Source: Drouetiella hepatica Uher 2000/2452
GTDB taxonomy: Bacteria > Cyanobacteriota > Cyanobacteriia > Elainellales > Elainellaceae
Length of the DNA: 64,000 nt
Assembly: GCA_019359505.1 (NCBI GenBank)
Contig: JAHHHD010000005.1
Span: forward strand, 173,156 to 237,155
Direction of reading: 5' to 3'
Shown here: piece by piece, positions 17,168 through 26,636 of the stretch
Position numbering within the stretch: the first letter of the stretch is position 1
Layout of the letters: the number at the start of each line of letters is the position of its first letter
The notes under the pieces: generated by a model
Database searches by the model: none
What the model was told of the DNA's origin: nothing
Seen by the model: only the letters and a program-made list of their open reading frames with translations
Made by a program: the position numbers and the translations under genes

Positions 17168-18283
17168 TTATCGGGCGGCAGTAGCACCGGGTTTGCCCTG
17201 CGGAACAGGAGCACCGCCAATGAGACGCTGCAACTCGTCAGGGCGAGAGGTTTTAGACATGGCAGATTCAAAAGAGATCGTCCCTGCCTTATACAGATCA
17301 GCTAGCACTTTTTCGAGGGTCTGCATCCCCAACTTGCCGCCTGTTTGAATTGCTGAGTAAATCTGAGAGGTTTTGCCTTCCCGAATCAGGTTAGAAATAG
17401 CAGGCGTGATCACCATAATTTCTTGCGCCATAATCCGACCAAATTCGTTGGGCTTGGGGTTTTTGCGAGAAACCAGCGTTTGGCTAAATACCGCAACCAA
17501 GGAGTTAGAGAGCTGCACCCGTACCTGAGTTTGTCGTTCTGAAGGGAACACGTCAATAATCCGGTCAACGGTCTGGGAAGCCGAGCTGGTGTGCAGCGTA
17601 CCAAACACCAAGTGTCCGGTTTCAGCGGCAGAGATGGCAAGGGCGATCGTCTCCAAATCTCGCATTTCACCCACCAGAATGATATCTGGATCTTCCCGCA
17701 AAGCCGCCTTCAGCGCGTTGGCAAAGCTCTTGGTGTCCTCGCCGAGCTGACGCTGGTGAATGAGGCTCTTGACGGGTTCATAGACAAATTCGATCGGATC
17801 TTCAACGGTGAGAATATGCTCGGCGCGAGTGCGGTTAATCAGGTCGATCATGGCGGCTAGCGTCGTGGTTTTACCCGAACCCGTCGGTCCTGTCACCAGA
17901 ATCAGACCTCTGGGTTTCTCAGACATCTCTCGAACCACGTCCGGTAAGCCCAGCTTGTCAAAGTTAGGAATCTTGGAGCTGAGCGCCCGTAGGCAGGCAG
18001 CATAGGTACCTCGGTCTTTGTAGACGTTGACCCGGAACCGCGCCAGTCCTTTCACGCCGTAGGAGCAGTCTAACTCCCAGTTTTGCTCCAGGTTCTTCCG
18101 CTGCGTGTTGTTGAGCATACTGAAGATCAGCCGCTGACACTGCTCTGAAGTCATAGGTTCATCGCCGATCGGAGTGAGATGACCGCTAATTCGGAAGTAG
18201 GGCGGCAACCCCGCAGACAGGTGCAAATCGGAGCCACCCATCTCGATTAGCTGCTCCATCAAGTCTTCGATCATCATCTCCAT
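17168..18283 (-). CDS. pilT: Type IV pilus retraction ATPase PilT
   Basis: This 371-residue secretion ATPase powers pilus retraction. Evidence: N-terminal PAS-like domain (LMEQLIEMGGSDLHLSAGLP), Walker A (GPTGSGKTTTLAAMID), Asp box (VEDPIEFVYE), Walker B (LREDPDIILVGEMRDLET) and the PilT-type AIRNLIRE-like motif ISNLIREGKTSQIYSAIQTG. The start ATG 18283 is preceded by AAGGAGA at ideal spacing. The C-terminal Pro/Ala tail is poorly conserved. It lies between pilB and pilC and is very probably co-transcribed with them. Confidence 0.97.
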   Translation of the reverse strand: MEMMIEDLMEQLIEMGGSDLHLSAGLPPYFRISGHLTPIGDEPMTSEQCQRLIFSMLNNTQRKNLEQNWELDCSYGVKGLARFRVNVYKDRGTYAACLRALSSKIPNFDKLGLPDVVREMSEKPRGLILVTGPTGSGKTTTLAAMIDLINRTRAEHILTVEDPIEFVYEPVKSLIHQRQLGEDTKSFANALKAALREDPDIILVGEMRDLETIALAISAAETGHLVFGTLHTSSASQTVDRIIDVFPSERQTQVRVQLSNSLVAVFSQTLVSRKNPKPNEFGRIMAQEIMVITPAISNLIREGKTSQIYSAIQTGGKLGMQTLEKVLADLYKAGTISFESAMSKTSRPDELQRLIGGAPVPQGKPGATAAR

Positions 18284-18351
18284 GTTGCTGTCTCCTTAAG
18301 CGGGGTCTTGATTGAAATAGATTAATGCTGGCGCGAACGATTGGCGGTTGC

Positions 18352-20352
18352 CTAATCTTGGAATCGGGGAGTTGTGCAGTAGGGACAGTCCAGCCAATCT
18401 TGCTTTAGCTCTGCACCACAGCAGCGGCAGGTCAGCGAGGTTTTCCGCTTTGCTTTCAGCTCCGCTTCCAGTCCTGTATCGGTAAACGTAACGCGTTCCA
18501 CTTCTTCTAGAGTCGTTGCCCCTTGGCGCACCAGATTGAGGCTATAGGCAAGCAGAGTCTTCATGCCCTCTTCGACGGCTGCTTCCTTAATGCGCTCGGT
18601 GGGTGCGCCTTCAGTAATCAGAGTTTGTAGACGTTCGGTGACTCGCATCACTTCGTAGACCCCAGAGCGCCCTTTGTAGCCTACTCCTTTGCAGGTTGAG
18701 CAGAGCGAATTGCTCTCTTTTGCAGCCTGAATTTCATCGTTGCTCAGGGTGTTGGCTTTGTAGAAAGTGACGTCTGCTTCTCCAGAAGCGGACATACCAA
18801 AGCGTCCCAACTCTTCTAGAGTGGGAGAATAGGGGATGCGACACTCACTGCATACTCGCCGCATTAACCGCTGTGCCAGTACGCCGAGGAGAGAACTGGA
18901 CACCATGAAGGACTCTACGCCCATTTCATCCAGACGGGCAATGGCGCTAGCGGCATCGTTTGTATGCAGCGTGGTTAAGACCAAGTGTCCGGTGAGAGCC
19001 GCTTCGATCGCCGTTTTAGCGGTTTCTCGATCGCGGGTTTCACCCACCAGAATCACGTCTGGATCTTGCCGCAGAAAAGCCCGCAGAATCGAGGCAAAGT
19101 CCATGCCTTTTTCGCGAATTACCTGTACCTGGGTCAGACCGGGCAGAGAATATTCGATCGGGTCTTCAGCGGTGCTGATATTGACCCCCGGATCGTTGCG
19201 TTCTGCCAGCGCTGAGTAGAGGGTAGTGGTTTTTCCGGAACCCGTCGGTCCTGTCACCAGGATCAGACCGAAAGGACGCGCCACCATGTCTTGAACAATT
19301 TGCAGAGTTTCAGGATCGGTAATCAGCTTATCTAAACCAAGCTGGGTGGCAGAGTTGTCTAGAATCCGCAGCACGACTTTTTCGCCGTAGCGGCTGGGCA
19401 GAGTGTTGACCCGGAAGTCTACTTTACGGGCATCAAACAGGCGGCGAATCCGTCCGTCTTGAGGCATCCGGCGTTCTGCGATGTCCAGGTTTGCCATGAT
19501 TTTGAAGCGAGCCGTGACAGCTGGAATAATTTTCTTGGGTAGGGATTCCAGCCCTTCGCGGAGAACGCCATCTTTGCGGAAGCGAATGCGCAGATACTCT
19601 TCTTGTGGCTCAATATGAATATCAGATACGCCTTCCTGGAGGGCTTTAGCCAAAATTTTGTTAGCCAAAGCGACGATCGGCGCAGCATCTGCATCTTGGA
19701 GCGCAGCATCTAGGTTGGCTTCTAGATCTTCACTTTCTTCCTCTAGCTCCAGATATTCTAGGTTCTCAATGTCGCCCTTAACATCAACTTTGGCTTGCTG
19801 ATCCGCCTGCTTTTGAAGTTCAACCTGGTCATCTAGATACTGGGAGATGAGCCGCTGGTAGTCTTCTGCAGTGATGACCATCCGCTGAAGCGCGAGTTTT
19901 TGAGGACGCAAGATACGGTTAAGATCATCCTGTGCTGCCAGATCATCTGGATCGACCATGGCGACTAGCACAAATGCCGGGTCGGTGTCCGTGCGAGAGA
20001 GCGGAATGAGGCGATAGCGACGGCAGATATCGACCGGAATCAGCGTTTCAATGAGTTGGTTGAGCTGATTGCCGTTAATCTCGCTAATTTCCGGATCGAG
20101 TGATTCAACGCCGTAGAGAATCTTTAGCTCGAATAGCTGCTGTTTCTTATACTGACGAAGCAGATCGGGCGGCAATTGCTGACCTGTCATCATCGCTAAC
20201 ACATCAGTTAGCGGTCTGCCTGTTTTTCGGCTTTCAACCAGCGCCTGCTGCATCTGCTCGACATTGACGATGCCAGCCTGAACCAGCTTGTTGCTGAAGG
20301 GGGAAAAGTTGTTTTGGACGACTAGGGCGCGTCTGGACGAGGAGTTAGCCAT
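18352..20352 (-). CDS. pilB: Type IV pilus assembly ATPase PilB (GspE family)
   Basis: The 666-residue extension motor contains an N-terminal GSPII_E domain (about 20-190), the catalytic core with DIHIEPQEE, Walker A (GPTGSGKTTTLYSALAE), Asp box (TAEDPIEYSLPG), Walker B (RQDPDVILVGETRDRETA) and the tetracysteine CSEC…CSTC metal site. After the core there is a further C-terminal four-Cys ribbon, CRCCG…CPYC, at the extreme end, which resembles cyanobacterial PilB1 in my recollection. First gene of the pilB-pilT-pilC unit; its promoter lies in 20353-20667. Confidence 0.96.
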   Translation of the reverse strand: MANSSSRRALVVQNNFSPFSNKLVQAGIVNVEQMQQALVESRKTGRPLTDVLAMMTGQQLPPDLLRQYKKQQLFELKILYGVESLDPEISEINGNQLNQLIETLIPVDICRRYRLIPLSRTDTDPAFVLVAMVDPDDLAAQDDLNRILRPQKLALQRMVITAEDYQRLISQYLDDQVELQKQADQQAKVDVKGDIENLEYLELEEESEDLEANLDAALQDADAAPIVALANKILAKALQEGVSDIHIEPQEEYLRIRFRKDGVLREGLESLPKKIIPAVTARFKIMANLDIAERRMPQDGRIRRLFDARKVDFRVNTLPSRYGEKVVLRILDNSATQLGLDKLITDPETLQIVQDMVARPFGLILVTGPTGSGKTTTLYSALAERNDPGVNISTAEDPIEYSLPGLTQVQVIREKGMDFASILRAFLRQDPDVILVGETRDRETAKTAIEAALTGHLVLTTLHTNDAASAIARLDEMGVESFMVSSSLLGVLAQRLMRRVCSECRIPYSPTLEELGRFGMSASGEADVTFYKANTLSNDEIQAAKESNSLCSTCKGVGYKGRSGVYEVMRVTERLQTLITEGAPTERIKEAAVEEGMKTLLAYSLNLVRQGATTLEEVERVTFTDTGLEAELKAKRKTSLTCRCCGAELKQDWLDCPYCTTPRFQD

Positions 20353-20667
20353 AGCTGATTCAGAAAGTTGCCTTACAAATTAGATTGTTCCCAGAAACAA
20401 AGGCAGACGCTACCACAGGTCGATAAGAATATATCGTGGTCAAAGATATCATGCGGCAAACGGTATGGTCATTGTAAGCGGTGCCTCTCTTTGAGGCTAG
20501 TGGGTGAGGCTAGTAAATAAGGCTGACAGAAATTTGCTGAGGAGACACAATCTAGATCAATTGCGAAATCTTCTGGTAGCAAAACTGTCAACGGTGATCG
20601 CTCCAGTATTCTAAGGTGTAGGCTATGGCTTTTGTTCTCTAATCACGTTATCTAACTTCTTACTGCT
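20353..20667. other. Divergent promoter region between pilB and the 20668 gene
   Basis: No ORF is seen. It contains CGATA-AGAA-TATATCG-like symmetry near 20422 and a direct repeat GAGGCTAGT around 20490. Promoters for pilB (left) and the hypothetical gene (right) must lie here; exact boxes cannot be assigned with confidence. Confidence 0.5.
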
Positions 20668-21264
20668 ATGCTTTCACAAATTGTGCGTCCGATGGTTCGT
20701 ACACAGTTGCGATTATTGGCAAATAGTCAGGCAACGCGATCGACTTTGATTGCTACAGTTGCCCAGTGGCTTGGCTTTCTGGGCGTGCAGGCGAAGGTGA
20801 CTGACTTGGGCACCACCTCTAATCAAATTCAGCTCTCTTTGACCGTTGGCAAGCCTGATGCCTGTGATGGTCATGACTGGGAGCAGATTCTCTCTAATCT
20901 GGAGGAAACAGAATCTTTGCCTGAAAAATCTCAGGCGACCGCCCTAACCCCGCAGCAAGAGCGGAAGCTGCAAAGGCTGATGGCTTATATGGTGCAGGTA
21001 GGAGATCCAGAGCATGATTTGGACTGGGAAGGGCTTTACCCTCAGTTGCAGTCGTTAGGCTTTGAGGAGCCGATGCTGCTGGGCATCAAATCAGCTGCTA
21101 AGGTGCCACAGTCTCTAGATCTGCTGACGGAAGAGCTAGATGCTGATGTGGCGGCGATCGCCCTATCCAAGGCAGTAGGCATTGCGCTACTCGACCGAGA
21201 GGTCAACGCGGGTGAAGATCAGGCGCTATCAGCATTTTTGAAGGCTATGAATCACAAAAGTTAG
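20668..21264 (+). CDS. Conserved hypothetical protein, possibly TerB-like C-terminus
   Basis: This 198-residue soluble protein begins MLSQIVRPMVRTQLRLLANS, followed by a low-complexity linker and a helical C-terminal half (QERKLQRLMAYMVQVGDPEH … LLDREVNAGEDQALSAFL). The acidic helix pairs loosely recall TerB-like tellurite-resistance folds, but the match is not strong enough to name. It converges on prfB with a 24-bp gap. I would call it a cyanobacterial protein of unknown function. Confidence 0.75.
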   Translation: MLSQIVRPMVRTQLRLLANSQATRSTLIATVAQWLGFLGVQAKVTDLGTTSNQIQLSLTVGKPDACDGHDWEQILSNLEETESLPEKSQATALTPQQERKLQRLMAYMVQVGDPEHDLDWEGLYPQLQSLGFEEPMLLGIKSAAKVPQSLDLLTEELDADVAAIALSKAVGIALLDREVNAGEDQALSAFLKAMNHKS

Positions 21265-21288
21265 GCTGATTCTATGGACTGTCCGCTT

Positions 21289-22408
21289 CTATGGACTATC
21301 CACCATGTGATTTTCCTGGCGCAAACAGCTTTCGATGAACAAATCGATTTCGCCATTCATGACATCGCCGATCGCCGTAGTTTCGGTGCCCGTGCGCAGA
21401 TCTTTCACCAATTGGTACGGGTGAAAAACATAGTTGCGAATCTGGTTGCCCCAGGCGGCTTCCACCATGTCGCCTCGAATATCGGCAATTTCTTTAGCGC
21501 GTTGCTCTTGGGCAATCACCAAAAGCTTGGCTTTGAGGCGCGCCAGAGCCTTTTCTTTGTTTTGAAGCTGCGATCGCTCTTCGGTACAGCGCACAGCAAG
21601 CCCGGTCGGGATGTGTTTGATTAAGACCGCTGTTTCGACTTTGTTGACGTTTTGACCGCCCTTGCCGCCCGATCGTGTCGTGGTAATCTCTAGATCCTTG
21701 TCGGGAATCACCAGATCGATCGTGTTGTCGAGGATGGGCATAATTTCCACCCCTGCAAAGCTGGTTTGGCGCTTGTCGTTGGCGTTGAAGGGCGAGATGC
21801 GCACGAGTCGATGGGTGCCTTTCTCGGCTTTAAGGTAGCCATAGGCGTACTTGCCCTCAATTTCGATCGTCACGGACTTGATTCCGGCTTCGTCACCCTC
21901 AGAAATTTCTGCCATCTGGACTTTGTAGCCCTGCCGCTCTGCCCAGCGGGTGTACATGCGTAGCAGCATTTCTGTCCAGTCTTGGGCATCGGTGCCACCT
22001 GCCCCGGCATTGATGGTTAAAACCGCGCCGCCTTGGTCATAAATTCCTGATAGGAGCTGCTGTAGTTCCCACTGATCGAGTTCGCGTCCCAGACTGCTGA
22101 GGTCAGATTCGGCTTCCTGGAGCAGCGATTCATCGGCTTCTAGCTCCAAAAGCTCCAGCACGGCTCTGGCATCCTCTAGCCGCGATCGCCACTGGTCTAA
22201 CTGTTCCAGATTAGATTTCAGGTCATTTAGCTCTTGCAGCGTTTTCTGGGCAGTTTCTTGATGATTCCAAAACTCAGGCTGAGCCGCCTGCTCCTCTAGA
22301 TCCTGAATTTTTGCGGTTAGAGCCGGAACGTCAAAGATACTCCTGAGTTTTACCCAGGCGATGAGAGAGCAATTCAACTTCGCGCTTAATATCGAGGGTT
22401 TCAAGCAT
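21289..22408 (-). CDS. prfB: Peptide chain release factor 2, expressed by programmed +1 frameshift
   Basis: RF2 terminates translation at UGA and UAA. The core protein shows the GGQ motif ([19 protein letters not shown]) and the tripeptide-anticodon region. The true gene starts at ATG 22408 and reads 25 codons ([25 protein letters not shown]) to an in-frame UGA at 22333-22331; reading then shifts +1 at CTT-TGA-C to continue [15 protein letters not shown] to 21289, giving 372 residues. An apparent TTG-initiated single frame at 22404 yields an N-terminus unlike RF2 and is an artefact. Low RF2 favours the shift, so the gene is autoregulated. A ribosome-like AGGAG precedes the shift site. Confidence 0.95.
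22330..22344 (-). promoter_or_regulatory. prfB +1 frameshift site with internal Shine-Dalgarno
   Basis: On the minus strand the sequence reads AGGAG-TAT-CTT-TGA-C. The AGGAG three bases before the CTT slip codon, the in-frame UGA, and the following C match the classic RF2 recoding signal. Codon 26 is the UGA; one base (22333) is skipped. Confidence 0.95.
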
Positions 22409-22535
22409 GGAGGGAGCGATCCTGGTATCGTTGGAGTTTTCTAGGGACGGGTGAATTGAGGCAGCTCTAGCAGATATATTATTGCTCAAGATTGCCTGAG
22501 TCAGGCTTTGATTTGACCTGTATTTCTACAATACC

Positions 22536-23003
22536 GTGCGAAACTTCTTGCGATCGATTACCCAAACGGGCAGTGACGAGAGTTTTTTGGCTGTGCTGAA
22601 AAAGATTGAGACCTTGGTTGCCAAGGTGCTGTCGATCGCCATGGTTGCCATTCTTTTAATAGCGGTCGTGGAACTCTGTCTATTCATTGGACAGGAAATT
22701 TTGCTCAATAATGTGCTGGCAGACCCCGATAAATTCTCGACAGTGACGTTAATTAAAATCTTTGGGCTGTTTTTGAATGTTTTGATTGCTCTTGAAGTGC
22801 TGGAAAATATCACTGCCTATCTCAAGCAACATGGAGTGCAGCTAGAGCTAGTGGTGGTTACGTCATTGACGGCGGTGGCGCGAAAAATCATTATTTTTGA
22901 CTTCAGCAAATCAACGGGCAATGAGCTGATGGCATTGGCGATCGCCATTCTCACCCTGTCCATTAGTTACTGGATCGTCCGGCGCGGGAGTAAGGCACAC
23001 TGA
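22536..23003 (+). CDS. PsiE-like membrane protein
   Basis: This 155-residue protein has four hydrophobic segments (about 32-52, 70-90, 105-120, 130-150) and the PsiE-family pattern: a first membrane helix, FGLFLNVLIALEVLENITAY, VTSLTAVARKIIIFD and a final SYWIVRRG. PsiE was named from phosphate-starvation induction in E. coli; its molecular function is unknown. A GTG at 22536 is taken as start. It faces away from prfB, sharing a 127-bp divergent region. Confidence 0.82.
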   Translation: MRNFLRSITQTGSDESFLAVLKKIETLVAKVLSIAMVAILLIAVVELCLFIGQEILLNNVLADPDKFSTVTLIKIFGLFLNVLIALEVLENITAYLKQHGVQLELVVVTSLTAVARKIIIFDFSKSTGNELMALAIAILTLSISYWIVRRGSKAH

Positions 23004-23037
23004 GCGTGGTCTGGTGAGTTTTATCTTCTGGTGAGCT

Positions 23038-23616
23038 TTATCTAAGGTAAGGTAAGCCAATCGGTCGACCGGGCAGCATGGGCATTCGGAGGGTTCCGGT
23101 CAAGACACTGGAGCGATCGAGGTTGGAGCGATCGACAGAAGATGTCCATAGCCAGTTCAGGGCTTGAACAATTTCTTGCTCGTCTAAGTCTCCTTCATAG
23201 CTATATTCAATAAACGTATCGCCGCCAAAGGTTTCAAAGCGGTATTCAACAGTTCCGTAGCTGTCATCTAGCTCATATTCGTCGTACTCATCTTCATACT
23301 CATCTTGATAATCTTCATCATATCCACCTCTCCACTGCAGCATCTGTGGGCAATAGCCAGGTTTATATGATGAGGTGTAATGGGTAGTTTGCAACGGATA
23401 GGGGTGCGTCATTAAATAGCTAGTGATCGCTTTTGTATTAAAGTCATCCTGGCTATCAAACTCATTTTGGTCATCAAAACTATCATATTCATAGGTCTTA
23501 TTTAATTCAAACTTAGGCTCATAGAATTGCGATCGCCTTACCCTAGGTCTAAGACGAGCCGGAGAGCCAACAAAGATACGATAGAGAGCGATCGCCAGTC
23601 TGCGAAGGAAGTTCAT
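23038..23616 (-). CDS. Acidic hypothetical protein
   Basis: I do not recognise this family. From ATG 23616 it has a short basic, hydrophobic N-terminus (MNFLRRLAIALYRIFVG), a Tyr/Asp-rich middle with the run DEDYQDEYEDEYDEYELDD, then a more folded-looking end (FETFGGDTFIEYSYEGDLDE, QALNWLWTS). The further upstream in-frame ATG at 23655 lies in the methylase coding repeats and is unlikely. It directly follows the methylase stop (23619) by 2 bp, so it is translationally linked to it. A partner or regulator of the methylase is possible but unproven. Confidence 0.65.
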   Translation of the reverse strand: MNFLRRLAIALYRIFVGSPARLRPRVRRSQFYEPKFELNKTYEYDSFDDQNEFDSQDDFNTKAITSYLMTHPYPLQTTHYTSSYKPGYCPQMLQWRGGYDEDYQDEYEDEYDEYELDDSYGTVEYRFETFGGDTFIEYSYEGDLDEQEIVQALNWLWTSSVDRSNLDRSSVLTGTLRMPMLPGRPIGLPYLR

Positions 23617-23618
23617 AG

Positions 23619-25892
23619 TCAAATTTTTGCGTGTTTTTTGGACTGTATTAAGCATTTTTTGGACTGTATTAAGTGCTTTTTAGATTGTATTAAGCAATCA
23701 ATCTCAGCATCTTTCAACTGATATAGCTTATAGACGTGATGATCGATTTCATCATCTAAGCCATCAATTTCAGCCTGAATTTTCACCGAATTAGGTGCCT
23801 CACAGGTATAGAACTGAGCCTGTAGAAATAGGCGATCGCTCACCCAATCGATCAGCTGGTTATAGCTCTGGCGATCGCTCATGTCTGCCAGATCAGGAAC
23901 CCAGATGGGCAACTGCCGCAGTTGGGGTACGCCGATCCGCAGATATCCGCCATGAAGACAGTTTCCAGCAAAACAGCTCTGAAAGTACAGACTGAGCAAA
24001 TGGCTGTTGAGTAAGCCCAAGAGATAGCGTAAATCCAGAAAACTGGACTGAACTGTCCGAATGACTGAAGTAGACTTGCCCGCCAAAACTGAGCCAACTT
24101 CATCTAGTCCAGACTCCAGCACCTGAGATAGACCTGCCACAATAATTTTGGGCTGCTGCGCCTGCTGTTTTCGCTGAGCAGAGAGGTGCGAAATCTGGGA
24201 TGCCGCCAGAATGGGATGGCGGTAGATCTGCCCTAGGTAGCGCAACGGCTTTTTGCCCCACAGGAAGCAGTAGCGATCGATCGTGCCGCTGTTCACCAAG
24301 CGTAGATCTCCGGAAACGATCGCGGCGCTGTCTTGAATCCAGGGCTGAAGTGCATATGCCTCTGCAACGGTGGCAGCTCCAGTGACTTGGGCAATGGCTC
24401 CAAGCGATGGCAAGATTTGGAGACGATCGATCCAATCTTGCTGTCCCATGCCGCCAATTTGCCAAGGCTGCGTGGCATATTTAAGCAAGAGTTTTCCGAC
24501 TAAGCCAATCTGATTTAGGCTTTGCATTCGCTCATAGGCGATCGATTTTGTCGGTGTAGCGTTCTGTAGAGCATCGAGCTTCTGAGCCACATAAACCAGC
24601 GGATACACCGCAGCCCGAAAGGCAGAAACGTTGGAGTAATCCCGAATGGTCAGGAGGCTAGTTTGCTGCACCAGGAGCGATCGCGCCCCTGCCGCGTAGT
24701 TTGCCGAAGCCAGCTTGTTGGGCACCACTAAACTTGTGAATCCGCCCGGTTTGCAGAGTGCTAAAGCTTTTTCAATAAAGACGCAAAACAGATCCCAATT
24801 TCCGGTGGCAGTCTGGTAATTTGCGGTGCAGTATTTTCTCCATCTGGGCAGGTGAGCCGTCATGCTCTCCGAATCCAGATAAGGCGGATTCCCAATTACC
24901 AAGTCGAAGCCCCCCGATCGCAGAATTTCTGGAAAGGTATGCTGCCAGTTGAATGGGCGATCGCAGAGGATTGATTGCTCTAAACCAGAATTTTCTGAAT
25001 GCCCTTCAGACTCTATCAGGGCATTACCACACTGAATGTTGTCGCTTAAATCGGGTAAAGGGGCGCGATCGGGTAAGCCCTTCAACAGCAAAAGATACAG
25101 CCCTAGTTTAGTGATCTCGACCGCCTGTGGATCAAGATCAACGCCGTAGATATGCGTCAGCAAAAGTCGCTCTCGCTCGGATCGCGTCAGATGCCACTGA
25201 CCCTCTAGCCCTTGCTCAACGGGCAAATTGTGATTTTCTCCCCGGCGCTCGATCGCTGAGCAATAAATTTGCAGATGCCAATCCAGCAAAAATTGATAAG
25301 CAGACAGCAAGAATGCACCGCAGCCACAGCTTGGATCGAGTAGGGTAATCGCTGCTGTAGGGTTGGTATGCAGCACATTACCTAACGTCATCTGCAAAAC
25401 GTAGCTGACGATCGCCTCAGGCGTGTAGTAGATCCCACCCGATTTTCGATCGCTTAGCTTGCGATCATGAGAGGAAAGTCCTAGCGAATCTTCCTGTAAC
25501 AGCGCTTCGTAAACCTGTCCCAAAAAAGCGATCGGAAGATCTCGCTGTACGGATAAGCTACCCAATATCTGACTCAGGAGGTGATTGGGCAGGCGGTTGA
25601 CAATCTCATATTCTTCTGGAAAGCCAAACGGAATTTCTGTGTTCTGCCAAAGCTGGACAAGTCCAATAAAACCGGAGTCACTTTGCTGCATAGCTTGCAG
25701 TTGACCTGCTGTAGTAATGCCTTTCTGTTCGCAAAGGTAAAGCGCTAGGATTTTTAGGATTAGCGATCGCGCTACTTGGCTGCCAATTTCATTACCAAAA
25801 TCATCAGAGCCAGTCTGATGGTTTTCAACTGAAAGATAAGAGAATATTGCCCGTCGCCAAGACACCACTTGCTTTAGCAGGACTTTTGTCAT
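23619..25892 (-). CDS. N6-adenine DNA methylase of the Eco57I/TaqI-like family
   Basis: This 757-residue protein shows gamma-class adenine methylase order: motif X (GGIYYTPEAIVSYVLQ), motif I (LLDPSCGCGAFLLSA), motif II (GVDLDPQAVEITKLGLYLLL) and the catalytic NPPY (FDLVIGNPPYLDSE). A long TaqI-like specificity region follows. I see no clear PD-(D/E)XK nuclease in the N-terminal 140 residues, so it may be a solitary methylase or a degenerate type IIG enzyme. It overlaps the SRAP gene by 4 bp (ATGA). The C-terminus is a threefold heptapeptide LIQSKK(H/C), an odd low-complexity tail produced by a 21-bp DNA repeat. Confidence 0.86.
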   Translation of the reverse strand: MTKVLLKQVVSWRRAIFSYLSVENHQTGSDDFGNEIGSQVARSLILKILALYLCEQKGITTAGQLQAMQQSDSGFIGLVQLWQNTEIPFGFPEEYEIVNRLPNHLLSQILGSLSVQRDLPIAFLGQVYEALLQEDSLGLSSHDRKLSDRKSGGIYYTPEAIVSYVLQMTLGNVLHTNPTAAITLLDPSCGCGAFLLSAYQFLLDWHLQIYCSAIERRGENHNLPVEQGLEGQWHLTRSERERLLLTHIYGVDLDPQAVEITKLGLYLLLLKGLPDRAPLPDLSDNIQCGNALIESEGHSENSGLEQSILCDRPFNWQHTFPEILRSGGFDLVIGNPPYLDSESMTAHLPRWRKYCTANYQTATGNWDLFCVFIEKALALCKPGGFTSLVVPNKLASANYAAGARSLLVQQTSLLTIRDYSNVSAFRAAVYPLVYVAQKLDALQNATPTKSIAYERMQSLNQIGLVGKLLLKYATQPWQIGGMGQQDWIDRLQILPSLGAIAQVTGAATVAEAYALQPWIQDSAAIVSGDLRLVNSGTIDRYCFLWGKKPLRYLGQIYRHPILAASQISHLSAQRKQQAQQPKIIVAGLSQVLESGLDEVGSVLAGKSTSVIRTVQSSFLDLRYLLGLLNSHLLSLYFQSCFAGNCLHGGYLRIGVPQLRQLPIWVPDLADMSDRQSYNQLIDWVSDRLFLQAQFYTCEAPNSVKIQAEIDGLDDEIDHHVYKLYQLKDAEIDCLIQSKKHLIQSKKCLIQSKKHAKI
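23634..23696. repeat. Three 21-bp tandem repeats at the 3' end of the methylase gene
   Basis: Units 23634-23654, 23655-23675 and 23676-23696 share TTTTTTGGACTGTATTAAG with 2-4 differences. In the methylase frame they encode LIQSKKH, LIQSKKC, LIQSKKH. Because 21 is a multiple of three, copy number can change without shifting the frame. Confidence 0.92.
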
Positions 25893-26608
25893 TTGGAATT
25901 TTGAATCGGGGCAACAGAAGAGACAATCACTCCAGAATCCTGAGATGCCATTGGCACAATGCAGTTAGCATCCTCGTTGCGCGGATTGTTAACTTGAGCA
26001 CTCACCGGATAGACGTTCATTTCTGCAGCCGGGTAAGGACGCAACAGACTTTGGAGCCGATCGCTACCACTCTGAGGATCAAGCCATAGATCGTAGTCCT
26101 GCGGAGCAAGAATCACAGGCATACGATCGTGAATCGGACGCATCAAATCATTGGCTTCAGTGGTGATAATCGTGCAAGACTCCACTTCGCTGCCGTCAGC
26201 ACTTTGCCAATGCTCCCAAAGTCCGGCAAAGCTAAAGGGCTGCCGATCTAAAGACAAGTACATGGGCTGCTTGCCTATCGTCAGCTTTTGCCATTCATAA
26301 AACCCATCTGCTATCACCAGACAGCGCCGCCGCTTAAAAGCAGAACGAAATGAAGGCTTTTCACTCAAGGTTTCGGCTCTAGCATTAATCAGCTTTGCCC
26401 CTATTTTTGAGTCCTTTGCCCAACTGGGAATCAAGCCCCAGGTTAGATGGGTCATCTCTGGTTCAGCTTTGTTAGGAGCCATGCGGGCTGCCACAATGGG
26501 CTGAGTCGGTGCAATGTTATAGCGAGGCGCAAAGGCTGGGAGATCCGGCAAACCGAGGGCGGAGGCGATCGCGCTAGGAGATTGGGTCAGGGTAAATCTG
26601 CCGCACAT
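25889..26608 (-). CDS. SRAP-domain protein (YedK/HMCES family)
   Basis: SRAP proteins form a covalent thiazolidine link with abasic sites in single-stranded DNA, protecting them at replication forks. The 239-residue protein has the obligatory Cys2 (MCGRFTLTQS), YNIAPTQP, the Asn of KLINARAETL, the Glu of ADGFYEWQK and the catalytic-loop His of RPIHDRMPV. It lies between a RecB-like nuclease (28 bp upstream) and the methylase (overlapping 4 bp), giving a three-gene unit. Such linkage to a methylase and nuclease suggests work on damaged or modified DNA, or a defence context; that is inference. Confidence 0.95.
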   Translation of the reverse strand: MCGRFTLTQSPSAIASALGLPDLPAFAPRYNIAPTQPIVAARMAPNKAEPEMTHLTWGLIPSWAKDSKIGAKLINARAETLSEKPSFRSAFKRRRCLVIADGFYEWQKLTIGKQPMYLSLDRQPFSFAGLWEHWQSADGSEVESCTIITTEANDLMRPIHDRMPVILAPQDYDLWLDPQSGSDRLQSLLRPYPAAEMNVYPVSAQVNNPRNEDANCIVPMASQDSGVIVSSVAPIQNSK

Positions 26609-26636
26609 AGCTGAAGCCCTCTCTAAGTTAAATTCT

